Of a stretch of 64,000 nt of DNA, positions 45,001 to 53,610 are shown piece by piece. The translations under genes and the position numbers were made by a program. The notes below the pieces were generated by a model. The model made no database searches, was not told where the DNA came from, and was given only the letters and a program-made list of their open reading frames with translations. Source of the DNA: Virgibacillus sp. AGTR (GTDB taxonomy: Bacteria > Bacillota > Bacilli > Bacillales > Amphibacillaceae). The DNA lies in assembly GCF_016919725.2 (NCBI RefSeq), contig NZ_JAJERH010000013.1, positions 1 through 64,000 on the forward strand, given 5' to 3'. Every line of letters starts with the position of its first letter. The first letter of the stretch is position 1.

Positions 45001-45396
45001 TTATGTTATGGAAGCACCGATCACGAATCCTAGTCCGATAGAGACACACATGCTAATGATGCCAACAGAAATGTTTCCTTTTAATAGCTGCTCTTCCACA
45101 GAGAATTTACGTGTGAATAATTCAAATAATAAGTATGCAAGCATCTGCAGTACAATCCCAACCGCACCCCAGATAATCGTATCTACGATACTAGCACTAT
45201 GATAAATGGAGAATGCTAAAATAATACAAATACCAACAATTTTTCCTCCGATAGATAATGAGACTGCATGATTACCTTTAAGTACTTCATCCCAATCCTT
45301 ATATTTCCTTGTCATTGCTTCAAAAATAGCTAATCCGATTAAAACAATCGCGATAGCAATGAGGAAGTATACAACTGTTAAAATAAATGGCTCCAT
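45001..45396 (-). CDS. DUF350 membrane protein
   Basis: 131 aa with four membrane helices in two repeated halves (FLIAIAIVLIGLAIFEAMTR and LAYLLFELFTRKFSVEEQL), the DUF350/YjfL pattern. Its function is unknown; members occur with PspA and spermidine/glutathionylspermidine-synthase genes. The ATG at 45396 (MEPFILTV) is nine nt after AAAGG; the ATG at 45405 abuts that site. Fourth gene of the pspA operon. Confidence 0.85.
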   Translation of the reverse strand: MEPFILTVVYFLIAIAIVLIGLAIFEAMTRKYKDWDEVLKGNHAVSLSIGGKIVGICIILAFSIYHSASIVDTIIWGAVGIVLQMLAYLLFELFTRKFSVEEQLLKGNISVGIISMCVSIGLGFVIGASIT

Positions 45397-45446
45397 GTTA
45401 TTCATCCTTTCTCTTGTTACTAATCAACTTTCTTACGTTTTTCAAA

Positions 45447-46052
45447 CTACTTTCCAGCCCCTGGACCGCCTCCGCGAACAGAAGATGATCTAACCGATTT
45501 AGAGGAGTTACCTGAATTCTTGTAGAAACCTCCTGAGGAAATGTAGCCTCCGTAACAGTCATTTGTATTCTTACATTTATTTTTCCTTTTCTTAGCCCAA
45601 TCGTCAACATCTAGTACTTCGTCCAACACCCAAAGTGCAAATAACCCGTTAAAAAAGTTTGGATTATAATTATCACGTACGAATTGTTGAGAGGCTATTT
45701 CAACGGTAGAGTTATCTGGATCATTCTCATCCTCTGTAATAATAATAAATAAATCATCATAGACGAGTGCTTGCTTTTGATCGGTCTTCTCACTTACCTT
45801 GTTGGGCTCTTGATACTCCTGTAACTCAGTAACTACCTCATCAATGCTTTTATTCTCTGCTATGTAAATCTCAGAAACATCAGAGGAACTTTCTTGACTA
45901 GTAACAACATCCTGAAATGTATAATTTGTATCGATAAATTCAGCAATCCCATCTTTAAAAAATGATCCGGTCGTTGTTCCAGCTTGACTATTACCACATG
46001 CAGATAGCAGGAGCATAACAGATACCAAGATAAAGAAAAGTGATCGTTTCAT
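45447..46052 (-). CDS. DUF4247 lipoprotein
   Basis: 201 aa. Lipobox LSAC (Cys about residue 19), then a DUF4247-like domain (FFKDGIAEFIDTNYTFQDVV; FVRDNYNPNF) and a C-terminal basic Ser/Gly-rich tail with GGYISSGGFYKNSG. The tail looks disordered and surface-exposed. The ATG at 46052 has AAGGTG upstream, shorter than the open frame. Third gene of the pspA operon; presumably on the outer face of the membrane. Function unknown. Confidence 0.82.
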   Translation of the reverse strand: MKRSLFFILVSVMLLLSACGNSQAGTTTGSFFKDGIAEFIDTNYTFQDVVTSQESSSDVSEIYIAENKSIDEVVTELQEYQEPNKVSEKTDQKQALVYDDLFIIITEDENDPDNSTVEIASQQFVRDNYNPNFFNGLFALWVLDEVLDVDDWAKKRKNKCKNTNDCYGGYISSGGFYKNSGNSSKSVRSSSVRGGGPGAGK

Positions 46053-46155
46053 AAGTTTCACCTTCTTTTTTGGAAATCTATCTATTAGAGACACTCAGGA
46101 GGATATTCCTTCTGAGTGTCTAGAATATACTTGTTAAACGCTGTACGTGTTTGTA

Positions 46156-46824
46156 TTATTCTTTACCTAATTTTTTTTTGAGAGCAGCAAGCTCATCATC
46201 GACATCGCTTTTCTCTAACGCTTCAAATTCATCATCTAAGCTACGGTTTGAACTGCGTAAATCTTCACTGGTTTCAGCCTCTGCTTCAAATTTTAATACT
46301 TTCTCTTCCATACGCTCGAAGCCTTGTTTTGATTCATCGCTACCAATCCCAGATAAGGTACGATTCATTTTAGTTCTAGTTTTTGCCGATTCAGCTCTTG
46401 CTTTTAATGAATCTTTTTTGAGCTTCATTTCTTGGTACTCTGCTTTCATTTCATCAAGCTTATTGCGTAATGAAGCGGAGTCTTGTTTAGCGCGTTCATA
46501 CGATTCTTTTAATGACTCAGCAGTTTGTTGATGCATCTTTTTGTCTTCTAGTGCGCGTTTAGCTAGATCGTCGTTACCTGCTTCGATTGCCTTAATCGCC
46601 TGTTCGTCTCGTTTTGTTACCATTTTTTGAGCATCTTCGTATTTCTTCTGCATCATTTTTTCATTGGCGATTTGTTTGGCAACAGCAGATTCTGCTTCAC
46701 GAATATCCTCTTCCATGTCACGCATGAATTGATCAAGCATTTTCACTGGATCTTCTGCCTTATCTAAAACAGAATTTAATTCGGACTCAACAACGGTTTT
46801 CATTCGCTTAAAAAATTTAAACAT
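46156..46824 (-). CDS. pspA: PspA/IM30 envelope-stress protein
   Basis: 222 aa, almost entirely coiled coil. MFKFFKRMKTVVESELNSVL is the amphipathic N-terminal helix that binds stressed membrane; the DPVKMLDQFMRDMEEDIREA region begins the hairpin. PspA oligomers stabilise the cytoplasmic membrane. The ATG at 46824 has GGAGG at the right distance; the ATG two codons earlier is too close. It lies between DUF4178 and DUF4247 and under a SigW-type promoter, as for pspA in Bacillus. Confidence 0.93.
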   Translation of the reverse strand: MFKFFKRMKTVVESELNSVLDKAEDPVKMLDQFMRDMEEDIREAESAVAKQIANEKMMQKKYEDAQKMVTKRDEQAIKAIEAGNDDLAKRALEDKKMHQQTAESLKESYERAKQDSASLRNKLDEMKAEYQEMKLKKDSLKARAESAKTRTKMNRTLSGIGSDESKQGFERMEEKVLKFEAEAETSEDLRSSNRSLDDEFEALEKSDVDDELAALKKKLGKE

Positions 46825-46852
46825 GTTCATTCCTCCAAAATAGTATTTTATG

Positions 46853-47362
46853 TTACTTGCTAGCTATAATTTTCAACTCAAACTCTTCAATTTCGTAGCC
46901 TGTGCTAACTTCAATTTCATTGCCCCATTTTTCGATGGATAAGAATTTCTCTTCATCATCGTCGTAGTAATCAAAATAGTGACAAGTCATCCCTGATAGA
47001 TTTTGACTACGGCCAACCCCTATTACTCTAGCGGTCCCTGATTCATCTAAGTAGTACGTTGTACCATCATATTCTAATTGTTTGGGGATCGGATCTTGAA
47101 GCGGTAATTTTATCTTTTCATACATTCCGAGGTTGAGCTCATCATCCATTTCAACACTCAACCATATAGTTTTATGTGTACCCTCGAGCTGATATGCATG
47201 CCATTTAAAACCGTGATCATCGTAACTGATTTTTCCGACTACTTTATAGTCTTCTAGGTCAAAGGTTACAATGTCATTCATCTCAAGATTAAACATATTT
47301 CTCTCTTGTATTGGCTTATTGGTATCATTCTTTTTGCCAAATAAACGTCCCAATATACTCAT
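46853..47362 (-). CDS. DUF4178 protein, first gene of the pspA operon
   Basis: 169 aa. Starts MSILGRLFGKKND and contains the DUF4178 pattern (LEDYKVVGKISYDDHGFKW, AYQLEGTHKTIWLSVEMDDE; FLSIEKWGNEIEVSTGYEIE). Soluble, acidic, function unknown. GAGGTG before the ATG. Leads the operon DUF4178-pspA-DUF4247-DUF350, gaps 28-100 nt. Confidence 0.85.
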   Translation of the reverse strand: MSILGRLFGKKNDTNKPIQERNMFNLEMNDIVTFDLEDYKVVGKISYDDHGFKWHAYQLEGTHKTIWLSVEMDDELNLGMYEKIKLPLQDPIPKQLEYDGTTYYLDESGTARVIGVGRSQNLSGMTCHYFDYYDDDEEKFLSIEKWGNEIEVSTGYEIEEFELKIIASK

Positions 47363-47404
47363 CTATTCACCTCAACTTATCTTAGCATACTTTCATTATA
47401 CTAG

Positions 47405-47430
47405 TACGAATGACAAATGTATAAGTTTCA
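47405..47430 (-). promoter_or_regulatory. SigW-type promoter of the pspA operon
   Basis: On the minus strand TGAAAC (47430-47425), 16 nt, CGTA (47408-47405), the consensus of the extracytoplasmic-function sigma factor SigW. It lies 43 nt before the DUF4178 start. The B. subtilis pspA operon is also SigW-dependent. Confidence 0.8.
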
Positions 47431-47543
47431 GATTTTATCAAAATGTTGAGGACTTTTGTATGGGACAGCATTTCGTTAAGTGGATACGACAGAACTAATT
47501 TTGGCTTAGCTGGCCCTTCTAATATTTTGTGATTTGTGAGCCT

Positions 47544-47672
47544 TTAAATCTTCTTCTCCAAAAAATCGACAATTACTTTGCCAATCTTTGATCGGTTTAG
47601 AATCAACTTTATATATTCGGCCACATCATTAAGCGTAATTTGGCTATTGTTATAAAAATTTAAAATCTCCAT
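47544..47672 (-). pseudogene. Short oxidoreductase-like remnant
   Basis: 42-codon frame MEILNFYNNSQITLNDVAEY then IKLILNRSKIGKVIVDFLEK. The end resembles the C-terminus of zinc-type alcohol dehydrogenase/quinone reductase proteins. No good ribosome binding site; probably a fragment with an internal deletion. Confidence 0.35.
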
Positions 47673-47712
47673 TTATATTTCTTTCCAAACGCTATATTTT
47701 CTCATAAAAAAT

Positions 47713-47764
47713 CTCCCCAGTAGGCAAACAGATTTATTTTTTCATCTGTCTATCTATCGGGGAG
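47713..47764 (-). terminator. Terminator, minus strand
   Basis: CTCCCC ... GGGGAG outer stem plus ACAGAT / ATCTGT inside; on the minus strand a run of six T follows. Ends the transcript of the small genes at 47.85-48.6 kb. Confidence 0.7.
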
Positions 47765-47850
47765 CATATTAGTTTTATTTAAAATATGACTTAGGGTACT
47801 TTTTTCTGTCTCTCATTCAGTTAGGTCTCGCCATGTTTACAAGATTTCTT

Positions 47851-48024
47851 TTATCTATTTTTTTGATCAAGTTTAGTTTTCCCTTTCAAACCGTAATATA
47901 CTATCCAAAATACAATTGGAACAAATAGTGAATAAATTTTATTTTCTTCTGGTAATAAAAACAATAGAGCTACAAATATAATAATTGCTGGTACCAACAG
48001 TATAAAATACTTTCGTTTATCCAT
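47851..48024 (-). CDS. Small membrane protein, 57 aa
   Basis: MDKRKYFILLVPAIIIFVAL, LFLLPEENKIYSLFVPIVFW then IVYYGLKGKTKLDQKNR. Two membrane helices with a basic tail. AAGGAG seven nt before the ATG, and a terminator downstream, so probably real. 67 nt after the gene at 48092, same strand. Its size and place beside a small secreted protein fit an immunity or accessory protein, which is speculation. Confidence 0.65.
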   Translation of the reverse strand: MDKRKYFILLVPAIIIFVALLFLLPEENKIYSLFVPIVFWIVYYGLKGKTKLDQKNR

Positions 48025-48091
48025 ATAGAATCTCCTTATAAGTAAATATTTCCCTTATTTCAGTTTAACTGAAGGAGGGAGAATTTTAATA

Positions 48092-48621
48092 TTAATATTT
48101 CACTTGTTTTTTATTAACTTTAGTGGTTATTTTAGTCGTAATTCCACCGCGTTTTTTAGTTGAACTTTTGGGCATAGATGTTTTTATAGATGACGCCTTT
48201 CCATTCCACTCTTTAACAGATATCATACCACTTTGAATCGCAACATGAACTTTTTTTCCTTTTTTAGTTAATTTTAAAATTTGCTTTGCTCTTTTTTGAG
48301 ACTCTAAAGTAGAAGCAACTCCCACTACTGAAATATAAGGACCTATTCCAGGGATAAAAGAGGCTCCAGCCCATGCAATTGTAGATTTATAACTAATATT
48401 CAACTTAGCAGCATATGCATTTGCATCAGCTTTAGTCATAAACATATCTATACCTTTACTGGTAGATTTATGACCTCCTGCCTGATAAGTAGTTGTTGCA
48501 GCAACATAACCTCTTTTAGGTTTTTTTGCTGCTTCTACTTCGTGACTAAATGAATCACTAAAAGAAACAAAAGTTAAATAAAAGCTATTAGTAAGATTAC
48601 AAAAAACTTCCCTAATTTCAT
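48092..48621 (-). pseudogene. Small secreted protein with signal-peptide frameshift
   Basis: The natural start is ATG 48621 (MKLGKFFVILLIAFI, behind GGGGGA). The frame then hits a stop; a one-base loss near 48575 explains it. The continuing frame has VEAAKKPKRGYVAATTTYQA, then MTKADANAYAAKLN, GASFIPGIGPYISVVG and a Lys-rich end MPKSSTKKRGGITTKITTKV. The mature part is about 145 aa with a hydrophobic Gly-rich centre. It looks like a family of small exported Bacillus proteins; I cannot assign a role. Only residues after ATG 48445 form an uninterrupted frame of 117 codons. Confidence 0.6.
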
Positions 48622-48888
48622 AACCATCCCCCTAATTTCCATATTTATCTTTTTGCACATAAAATATTATAATATAAAAATGAAAATTTAGAGATATTTA
48701 AATGTTAAAATATTCCACATATTTTAACATTTAAATAGTCTGTTGGAACGCGAGAACAACCTATATATGAATCGTGTTTTTGGTAGTATGAGGAATTGAT
48801 CCTTGTTTTTTTAAATTTTAAATGAAATATTCCATTTAAAATGTGCTATTGGTATGATGTAAGAAAATAATGAATAGGAGGAGTACAA

Positions 48889-49302
48889 ATGAAAAAAATT
48901 GTACCCCATTTACGAATTAAGAATTGCAAGGATGAAATAGCATTTTATCAAAAAGTATTCGGTGGCGAGATCAGAAATACACAGATGTCAGATGGTATTG
49001 AGATGTTTCAGGGCCATGAAGGTAAGTATATTCATGCAGAATTGCATATAAATGAAGACTGTATTTTATATATGGCAGATGTATTTGATGAGGAGATTAT
49101 TCAAGGTAGTGATGTCCTATTAGGTCCAGATCTAGAAAGTGAAGAGGAAATCACCAACATTTATGAAGCGTTAGCTAAAGATGGTGAGGTGAAAATGAAG
49201 TTACAAGATACCTTTTGGGGTGCAAAGCATGCAATGGTTACCGATAGAAACGGCATTTCATGGGAGTTAAATTATACGAAAAAAATTCAAAACGATGCTT
49301 GA
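48889..49302 (+). CDS. PhnB-like VOC family protein
   Basis: 137 aa. MKKIVPHLRIKNCKDEIAFY then QKVFGGEI, GHEGKYIHAELHINEDCILY and DRNGISWELNY, typical of PhnB/YjdN-like VOC proteins. ATAGGAGGAG precedes the ATG. First of three closely spaced genes; the open frame of the next gene overlaps its end. Reaction unknown. Confidence 0.85.
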   Translation: MKKIVPHLRIKNCKDEIAFYQKVFGGEIRNTQMSDGIEMFQGHEGKYIHAELHINEDCILYMADVFDEEIIQGSDVLLGPDLESEEEITNIYEALAKDGEVKMKLQDTFWGAKHAMVTDRNGISWELNYTKKIQNDA

Positions 49303-49327
49303 GCGTAAGATATGGGAGGGTAAGCTA

Positions 49328-49969
49328 ATGAAGCGAAAAGTAAGAACGATTCAACAGCCGCTATTACCAGAAGGTTTAAGTCAGATATCTTTATCGGATA
49401 TTTCCAATGAAACACTAGTGGAAATCGGAAAGGTTACATATGTTGATGGTCCGATAGAAGCAGAGCATGTGCGGTTTGAGGAAGTTCATTTTAGAAATGT
49501 AAATCTAACGGGGTCAAAGCTGCCATTTTCTTCTTGGTCCAACAGTATCCTTGAAGATTGCGATCTGTCACATGTGGATTTTAGCAGGACCCGTTTTCAT
49601 CGCGTATTATTCAAAAACTGTAAATTAGCTGGAACGGATTTTGATCAGACGGAACTTCGTGATGTTTATTGGCAAGAGTGTCAAGCTCCATATGCCTTAT
49701 TTAATCAAACGGATATGCGTGATGTTTGTTTTACGAATTGTTTATTAAAGGGTGCGAATTTTTTAGATTCGAAATGGGACTATGTTCAATTCGGACATTC
49801 AACGATTGATGATGTCCAATTTACAGGTACGTCCTTAAAGAATGTTGATTTAAGCGATTGTCAATTTACAACGATTCATACGAATGCCGAAGAAATAAAG
49901 GGAGCAATCATTTCAGCTGAGCAAGCCGTTTCTTTTATCGAATTGTTTGGTGTGAAGGTAAAAGATTAG
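49328..49969 (+). CDS. Pentapeptide-repeat protein
   Basis: 213 aa. From about residue 50 it is built of five-residue repeats with central Leu/Phe (VNLTG SKLPF, CDLSH VDFSR TRFHR, CKLAG TDFDQ), forming a right-handed quadrilateral beta helix. Some such proteins mimic DNA and protect gyrase, but most have no known role; no gyrase-protection (Qnr) loop is evident. The ATG at 49328 has GGGAGGG upstream. 25 nt after the VOC gene, operon. Confidence 0.85.
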   Translation: MKRKVRTIQQPLLPEGLSQISLSDISNETLVEIGKVTYVDGPIEAEHVRFEEVHFRNVNLTGSKLPFSSWSNSILEDCDLSHVDFSRTRFHRVLFKNCKLAGTDFDQTELRDVYWQECQAPYALFNQTDMRDVCFTNCLLKGANFLDSKWDYVQFGHSTIDDVQFTGTSLKNVDLSDCQFTTIHTNAEEIKGAIISAEQAVSFIELFGVKVKD

Positions 49970-49995
49970 GGTACTGCATGAAGGAGAAGGTAAAG

Positions 49996-50307
49996 ATGAT
50001 ACAGGTATTCGGTAAGGTCGTTGATTCTGAAACACGATGTATCCACTATCATTCCGAAAGAGATGTTATCGCCATTAAATGTAAAATGTGTCAAACGTAT
50101 TATCCATGTTATTACTGTCACGAGGAAGCAGAAAAGCATACGTTTACTAGATGGAAGGAAGAGGAATTTTCTAATAAAGCCATCCTTTGTGGAGTGTGCA
50201 AAACGGAATTAACGATTAATCAGTATTTGCAAATGAGTAAATGTATGCACTGTGGATCTGTGTTTAACGAGGGATGTAGGCTACATCATCATTTGTACTT
50301 TGATTAA
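49996..50307 (+). CDS. CHY zinc-finger protein
   Basis: 103 aa. Cys/His-rich: CIHYHSERD, CKMCQTYYPCYYCHEEAEKH, CGVCKTELT, CMHCGSVFNEGCRLHHH. The pattern is the CHY zinc finger, binding three zinc ions, also found in Hot13 and RCHY1. Role in bacteria unknown. The ATG at 49996 follows AAGGAGAAGG; the ATG at 49978 overlaps that site. Last gene of the VOC/pentapeptide/CHY group. Confidence 0.88.
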   Translation: MIQVFGKVVDSETRCIHYHSERDVIAIKCKMCQTYYPCYYCHEEAEKHTFTRWKEEEFSNKAILCGVCKTELTINQYLQMSKCMHCGSVFNEGCRLHHHLYFD

Positions 50308-50345
50308 AGATAAAGAGAAATGTCTCCTAAAAATGTTAGATGAAG

Positions 50346-50452
50346 CAACTGGAATATGCGAAACTTCTGTGGTAATCGTAACGGTTGTGATGACCTCGTC
50401 ATTATATCTCTACTCACGAGGAGGTTAAACTATTGCGCGGATATTCCAGTTG
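50346..50452. other. Structured intergenic element of unknown identity
   Basis: CAACTGGAATAT (50346-50357) pairs with ATATTCCAGTTG (50441-50452), and inside CCTCGT (50394-50399) pairs with ACGAGG (50416-50421). The pieces would form a closed multi-helix RNA. It lies between convergent operons. No known riboswitch class recognised; a small mobile element is another option. Confidence 0.45.
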
Positions 50453-50607
50453 TGTGAAAAGAGAGCTAAGTTTTGGGATGTAGTATTTGTGTTCTTTTTT
50501 AGAAAAACACCCCGCTGTAAAGCTATAACGTGCTATGAAAAGTAAAAATGCTATAAAAATAACTACTGAAAAATATCTGATTTCTCTCTAGTTAAGGGAC
50601 TCCTCGT

Positions 50608-51393
50608 CTAAAATTGTCCTTTATACCAGCTAAAATACCCCAACTTAATAGAAATCATAATAATAATGAAAAAAAGGAGAAGCATACCCACCAAAAAAGT
50701 CCAATCCTGCCATTTAACCGTAAATGTTCTATAAAAGGTGCGTTGCCTCTCGCCGCTGAATCCTTTAGACTCCATAGCTACTGCTGTTCGTTCTGCTTTG
50801 CGAATTGCTCCGGCAAGTAAAGGGATTGCATAGCGTTTATATTGTTGTATGGATTCTTTTATTCCGTTAGCTCTTCGTACCCCTCTTATTTGATGTGCGG
50901 CACGGATTTGGTTAAGCTCATCTTTCATTAAAGGTAAAAAGCGATACCCAGCTAATACCCCATAAGCTAATTTTGGAGATAGCTTGCATTGCTGCATGAG
51001 ACTTAGAATGAAATGCACCATATTTGTCGTGAAGATAAACATAAATGATAAGGATGCGAAGGCAAGCATCCGCAATGTTAATGCTAACGCTACCGTAACA
51101 TCTTCCTTTGGTATATCCCAAAATAGAATCTCCATGGTATCATGTGGTCGATTTGGTTCATCAGCAAAGGCAAGCGTTGTCCAAAGCATACCAACGGATA
51201 ATAGGATGATAATTAAGAAATAAAGCATGTATCGTTTCCAAGCAATTTTTCCACATACGAAAGTAAGGAGGATGGTGAATAAGCAATAAACTAGTGGTGT
51301 AAATGGATCAAACACAAAGGTCAATAGACACACTAATAGAATAACGGTAAAAGCTTTAATGCTTGGATTAAGTTGATTTAATAGCGAAGTCAT
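50608..51393 (-). CDS. ykoC: ECF transporter transmembrane (T) component
   Basis: 261 aa, five to six membrane helices. The coupling helices carry AAHQIRG and VAMESKGF, the two Ala-x-Gly-type motifs by which T components grip the ATPases. It transmits ATP-driven motion to the S component. The start overlaps the ATPase gene by 26 nt. Last gene of ykoFEDC. Confidence 0.9.
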   Translation of the reverse strand: MTSLLNQLNPSIKAFTVILLVCLLTFVFDPFTPLVYCLFTILLTFVCGKIAWKRYMLYFLIIILLSVGMLWTTLAFADEPNRPHDTMEILFWDIPKEDVTVALALTLRMLAFASLSFMFIFTTNMVHFILSLMQQCKLSPKLAYGVLAGYRFLPLMKDELNQIRAAHQIRGVRRANGIKESIQQYKRYAIPLLAGAIRKAERTAVAMESKGFSGERQRTFYRTFTVKWQDWTFLVGMLLLFFIIIMISIKLGYFSWYKGQF

Positions 51394-53032
51394 GCTGATT
51401 CACCTCCAAATGTTGTTGCAGTTGAATTCGGGTTGGGTAGTCTAAGTGCCATCTTCGTAAGTCCGAATCCTTCCATAATTGGTCTGGTGATTGATCTCTT
51501 ATAATTTCTCCGTTTTCTAAAACAAGGACACGGTCCGCATATTTGTCGACGATATCCATGTCATGTGTAACCATGATAATGGATGTGCCTTTGGCATGCC
51601 GTTCTTTTAACATTTGCATAAGCTTTAAGGTAGAAGCGGCATCCTGCCCGAAGGTAGGCTCATCTAGAAAGAGTATTTTTTGTTCATCGACAATCATTGT
51701 GGCTACACTGAGTCTCCTTTTTTGTCCCTGACTTAGCGAATAAGGATGGCGATGCTCGAATCCTTGTAATTGGCAATTGACTAGGGTGTAATGTACTTTC
51801 TCTTCTATATATGATTCTGAATATGGATGCAGACGTAAGCTGTAGGCAATTTCATCAAATACAGTGTCTGTAATAAATTGGTGCTCCGGATTTTGAAACA
51901 CGTATCCAATCTCTTTTCGCAATAATTTTTCCTTCCAATTACGGATAGGATGCTGACGTAGGAGAATGTCTCCGTGTGTAGGAGCTTCAATACCACTAAG
52001 TACTTTTGTTAACGATGTTTTGCCGCTTCCATTAGCTCCAATGATTGCTACAAATGAGCTCTCATACAGATCGAAATCAATTTGATGAAGTACCCTTTTT
52101 TGTTTTTTATTTTGAGTAACACGCGAAGCAGATAGTATAATGTCTGCTTGGTGAGCTGCTGGTATTGTCTTTTCTAAAAAGCTATTGTCCATATATGTAA
52201 CTAATGATGGGGTATCCTTGATTGTTAACGGTGGACTGATATAAGCAGCTTTGTTTTGTTCGGCTGCTGTAAGTACAAGTTTTGTTATTTTTGGCAGGCA
52301 AATCCCCTCTTCTAGCACGCTTTCTTTATTATCCGAAATGATCCGTGCTAGTGGGCCATCATACATACATTTTCCGTCCTTAGATAATATGAAAGAACGG
52401 TCGATAAAAGATACCCAGCCTTCCAATTGATGTTCGATAACGATTATTCCCATTGATTTTTTCTGTTTAATGGTTTGAATAGTCTTGATAAATTCTTGAG
52501 TCGCTTGTGGATCTAAATTGGCGGTCGGTTCATCCAAGATAAGTATCTCTGGTTCTAGTGCTAGCACACAGGCTAATGCTAATTTTTGTTTTTGTCCTCC
52601 AGAAAGGGATGAAATGACAGAGTGCTTGTCATCTATTAAGTCAACCATTTGTAATACTTCGTCTATTTTTCTAGATATTTCAAGCGGCGGTGTACAAATA
52701 TTCTCTAGGCCAAAGGCAATTTCATCTTCTACCGTTAACATACAAAATTGGCTTTCTGGATCTTGGAATACGACGCCAACTTGTTTGCTAATTGTACCGG
52801 GATGTGCATCGTGTATAGATTGACCGAATATGGTAACATCACCTGTCATTTTACCGTCTAATTCGCGCGGGTATATACCATTTAAACAGTGTGTTAACGT
52901 ACTTTTTCCGCTACCACTTGGTCCAAGTAGTAGCATGGTTTCCCCTCTGTCTAACTGAAAGCTCAGATTAGAGATGATTGGTTTATCATTATCTTCATGA
53001 AACCAGAGTGAAAGATTAGATACGTTGATCAT
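51368..53032 (-). CDS. ykoD: ECF transporter duplicated ATPase
   Basis: 554 aa, two ABC ATPase domains in one chain. First: Walker A LLGPSGSGKST (36-46), LSGGQKQK, LILDEPTANLDPQ. Second: IIGANGSGKTS (about 345), LSQGQKRR, LFLDEPTFGQD. It powers the thiamine-precursor importer. The start overlaps the S-component stop by 4 nt (ATGA). Somewhat longer than B. subtilis YkoD because of the linker between domains. Confidence 0.92.
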   Translation of the reverse strand: MINVSNLSLWFHEDNDKPIISNLSFQLDRGETMLLLGPSGSGKSTLTHCLNGIYPRELDGKMTGDVTIFGQSIHDAHPGTISKQVGVVFQDPESQFCMLTVEDEIAFGLENICTPPLEISRKIDEVLQMVDLIDDKHSVISSLSGGQKQKLALACVLALEPEILILDEPTANLDPQATQEFIKTIQTIKQKKSMGIIVIEHQLEGWVSFIDRSFILSKDGKCMYDGPLARIISDNKESVLEEGICLPKITKLVLTAAEQNKAAYISPPLTIKDTPSLVTYMDNSFLEKTIPAAHQADIILSASRVTQNKKQKRVLHQIDFDLYESSFVAIIGANGSGKTSLTKVLSGIEAPTHGDILLRQHPIRNWKEKLLRKEIGYVFQNPEHQFITDTVFDEIAYSLRLHPYSESYIEEKVHYTLVNCQLQGFEHRHPYSLSQGQKRRLSVATMIVDEQKILFLDEPTFGQDAASTLKLMQMLKERHAKGTSIIMVTHDMDIVDKYADRVLVLENGEIIRDQSPDQLWKDSDLRRWHLDYPTRIQLQQHLEVNQHDFAIKST

Positions 53033-53610
53033 GATGCGGAACGTTCCTTTCTGATTTGTTTACCAAGCGCAAAACTAGATAGTACGCCTGTTTTCGCGAG
53101 TGAATCACTAATTGCTTTTCCAAGCAAACCTGAAATGATTGCCCCACTAATCATTCTTATACATAACATACCTAATATGTATGGAGTACTTAAGGCAGCA
53201 TAGCCTGATCTAAAATATCCCCAAACAAAACTAAATATAGCTGCTCCAACACCGGCTAACATTAGCACCCAAAGTGAATAGCGTTTCCATTTTGTTAGCG
53301 CAAAGGCAGCTTCTGCGCCAAGACCCTGTATAATACCCGTAATAATAATGATTGGTCCCATAGCATTACCGAGGAGCATTTCTACCGTTGCAGCAATTGT
53401 TTCTGACAAAAATGCAGCTCCGGGTTTACGAATGATATAAGCCGCAATAATGGATACAATAAACCAAATACCAAATATAAAGTCATATCCTATGGGTCCC
53501 ATGAACGACACGAGAATTTTTCCAATAGGTAAAAATGCTAAATAAACGATACCGAAGACTACGGAAAGAACAGACATAACAATTATTTCCTTTAGCTTCC
53601 AATTATTCAA
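53029..53610 (-). CDS. ykoE: ECF S component for a thiamine precursor
   Basis: 193 aa, about five to six membrane helices, MNNWKLKEIIVMSVLSVVFG at the start. Matches YkoE, the substrate-binding membrane subunit in the thiamine/HMP system. Specificity is inferred from the TPP riboswitch and ykoF. ATGA overlaps at both ends. Confidence 0.9.
   Translation of the reverse strand: MNNWKLKEIIVMSVLSVVFGIVYLAFLPIGKILVSFMGPIGYDFIFGIWFIVSIIAAYIIRKPGAAFLSETIAATVEMLLGNAMGPIIIITGIIQGLGAEAAFALTKWKRYSLWVLMLAGVGAAIFSFVWGYFRSGYAALSTPYILGMLCIRMISGAIISGLLGKAISDSLAKTGVLSSFALGKQIRKERSAS

Noticed and set aside
48889-50307. Possible defence or resistance operon (VOC, pentapeptide repeat, CHY zinc finger)
   Set aside because: The pentapeptide protein lacks Qnr-type features and the genes show no known defence domain; treated as an ordinary operon of unknown role.
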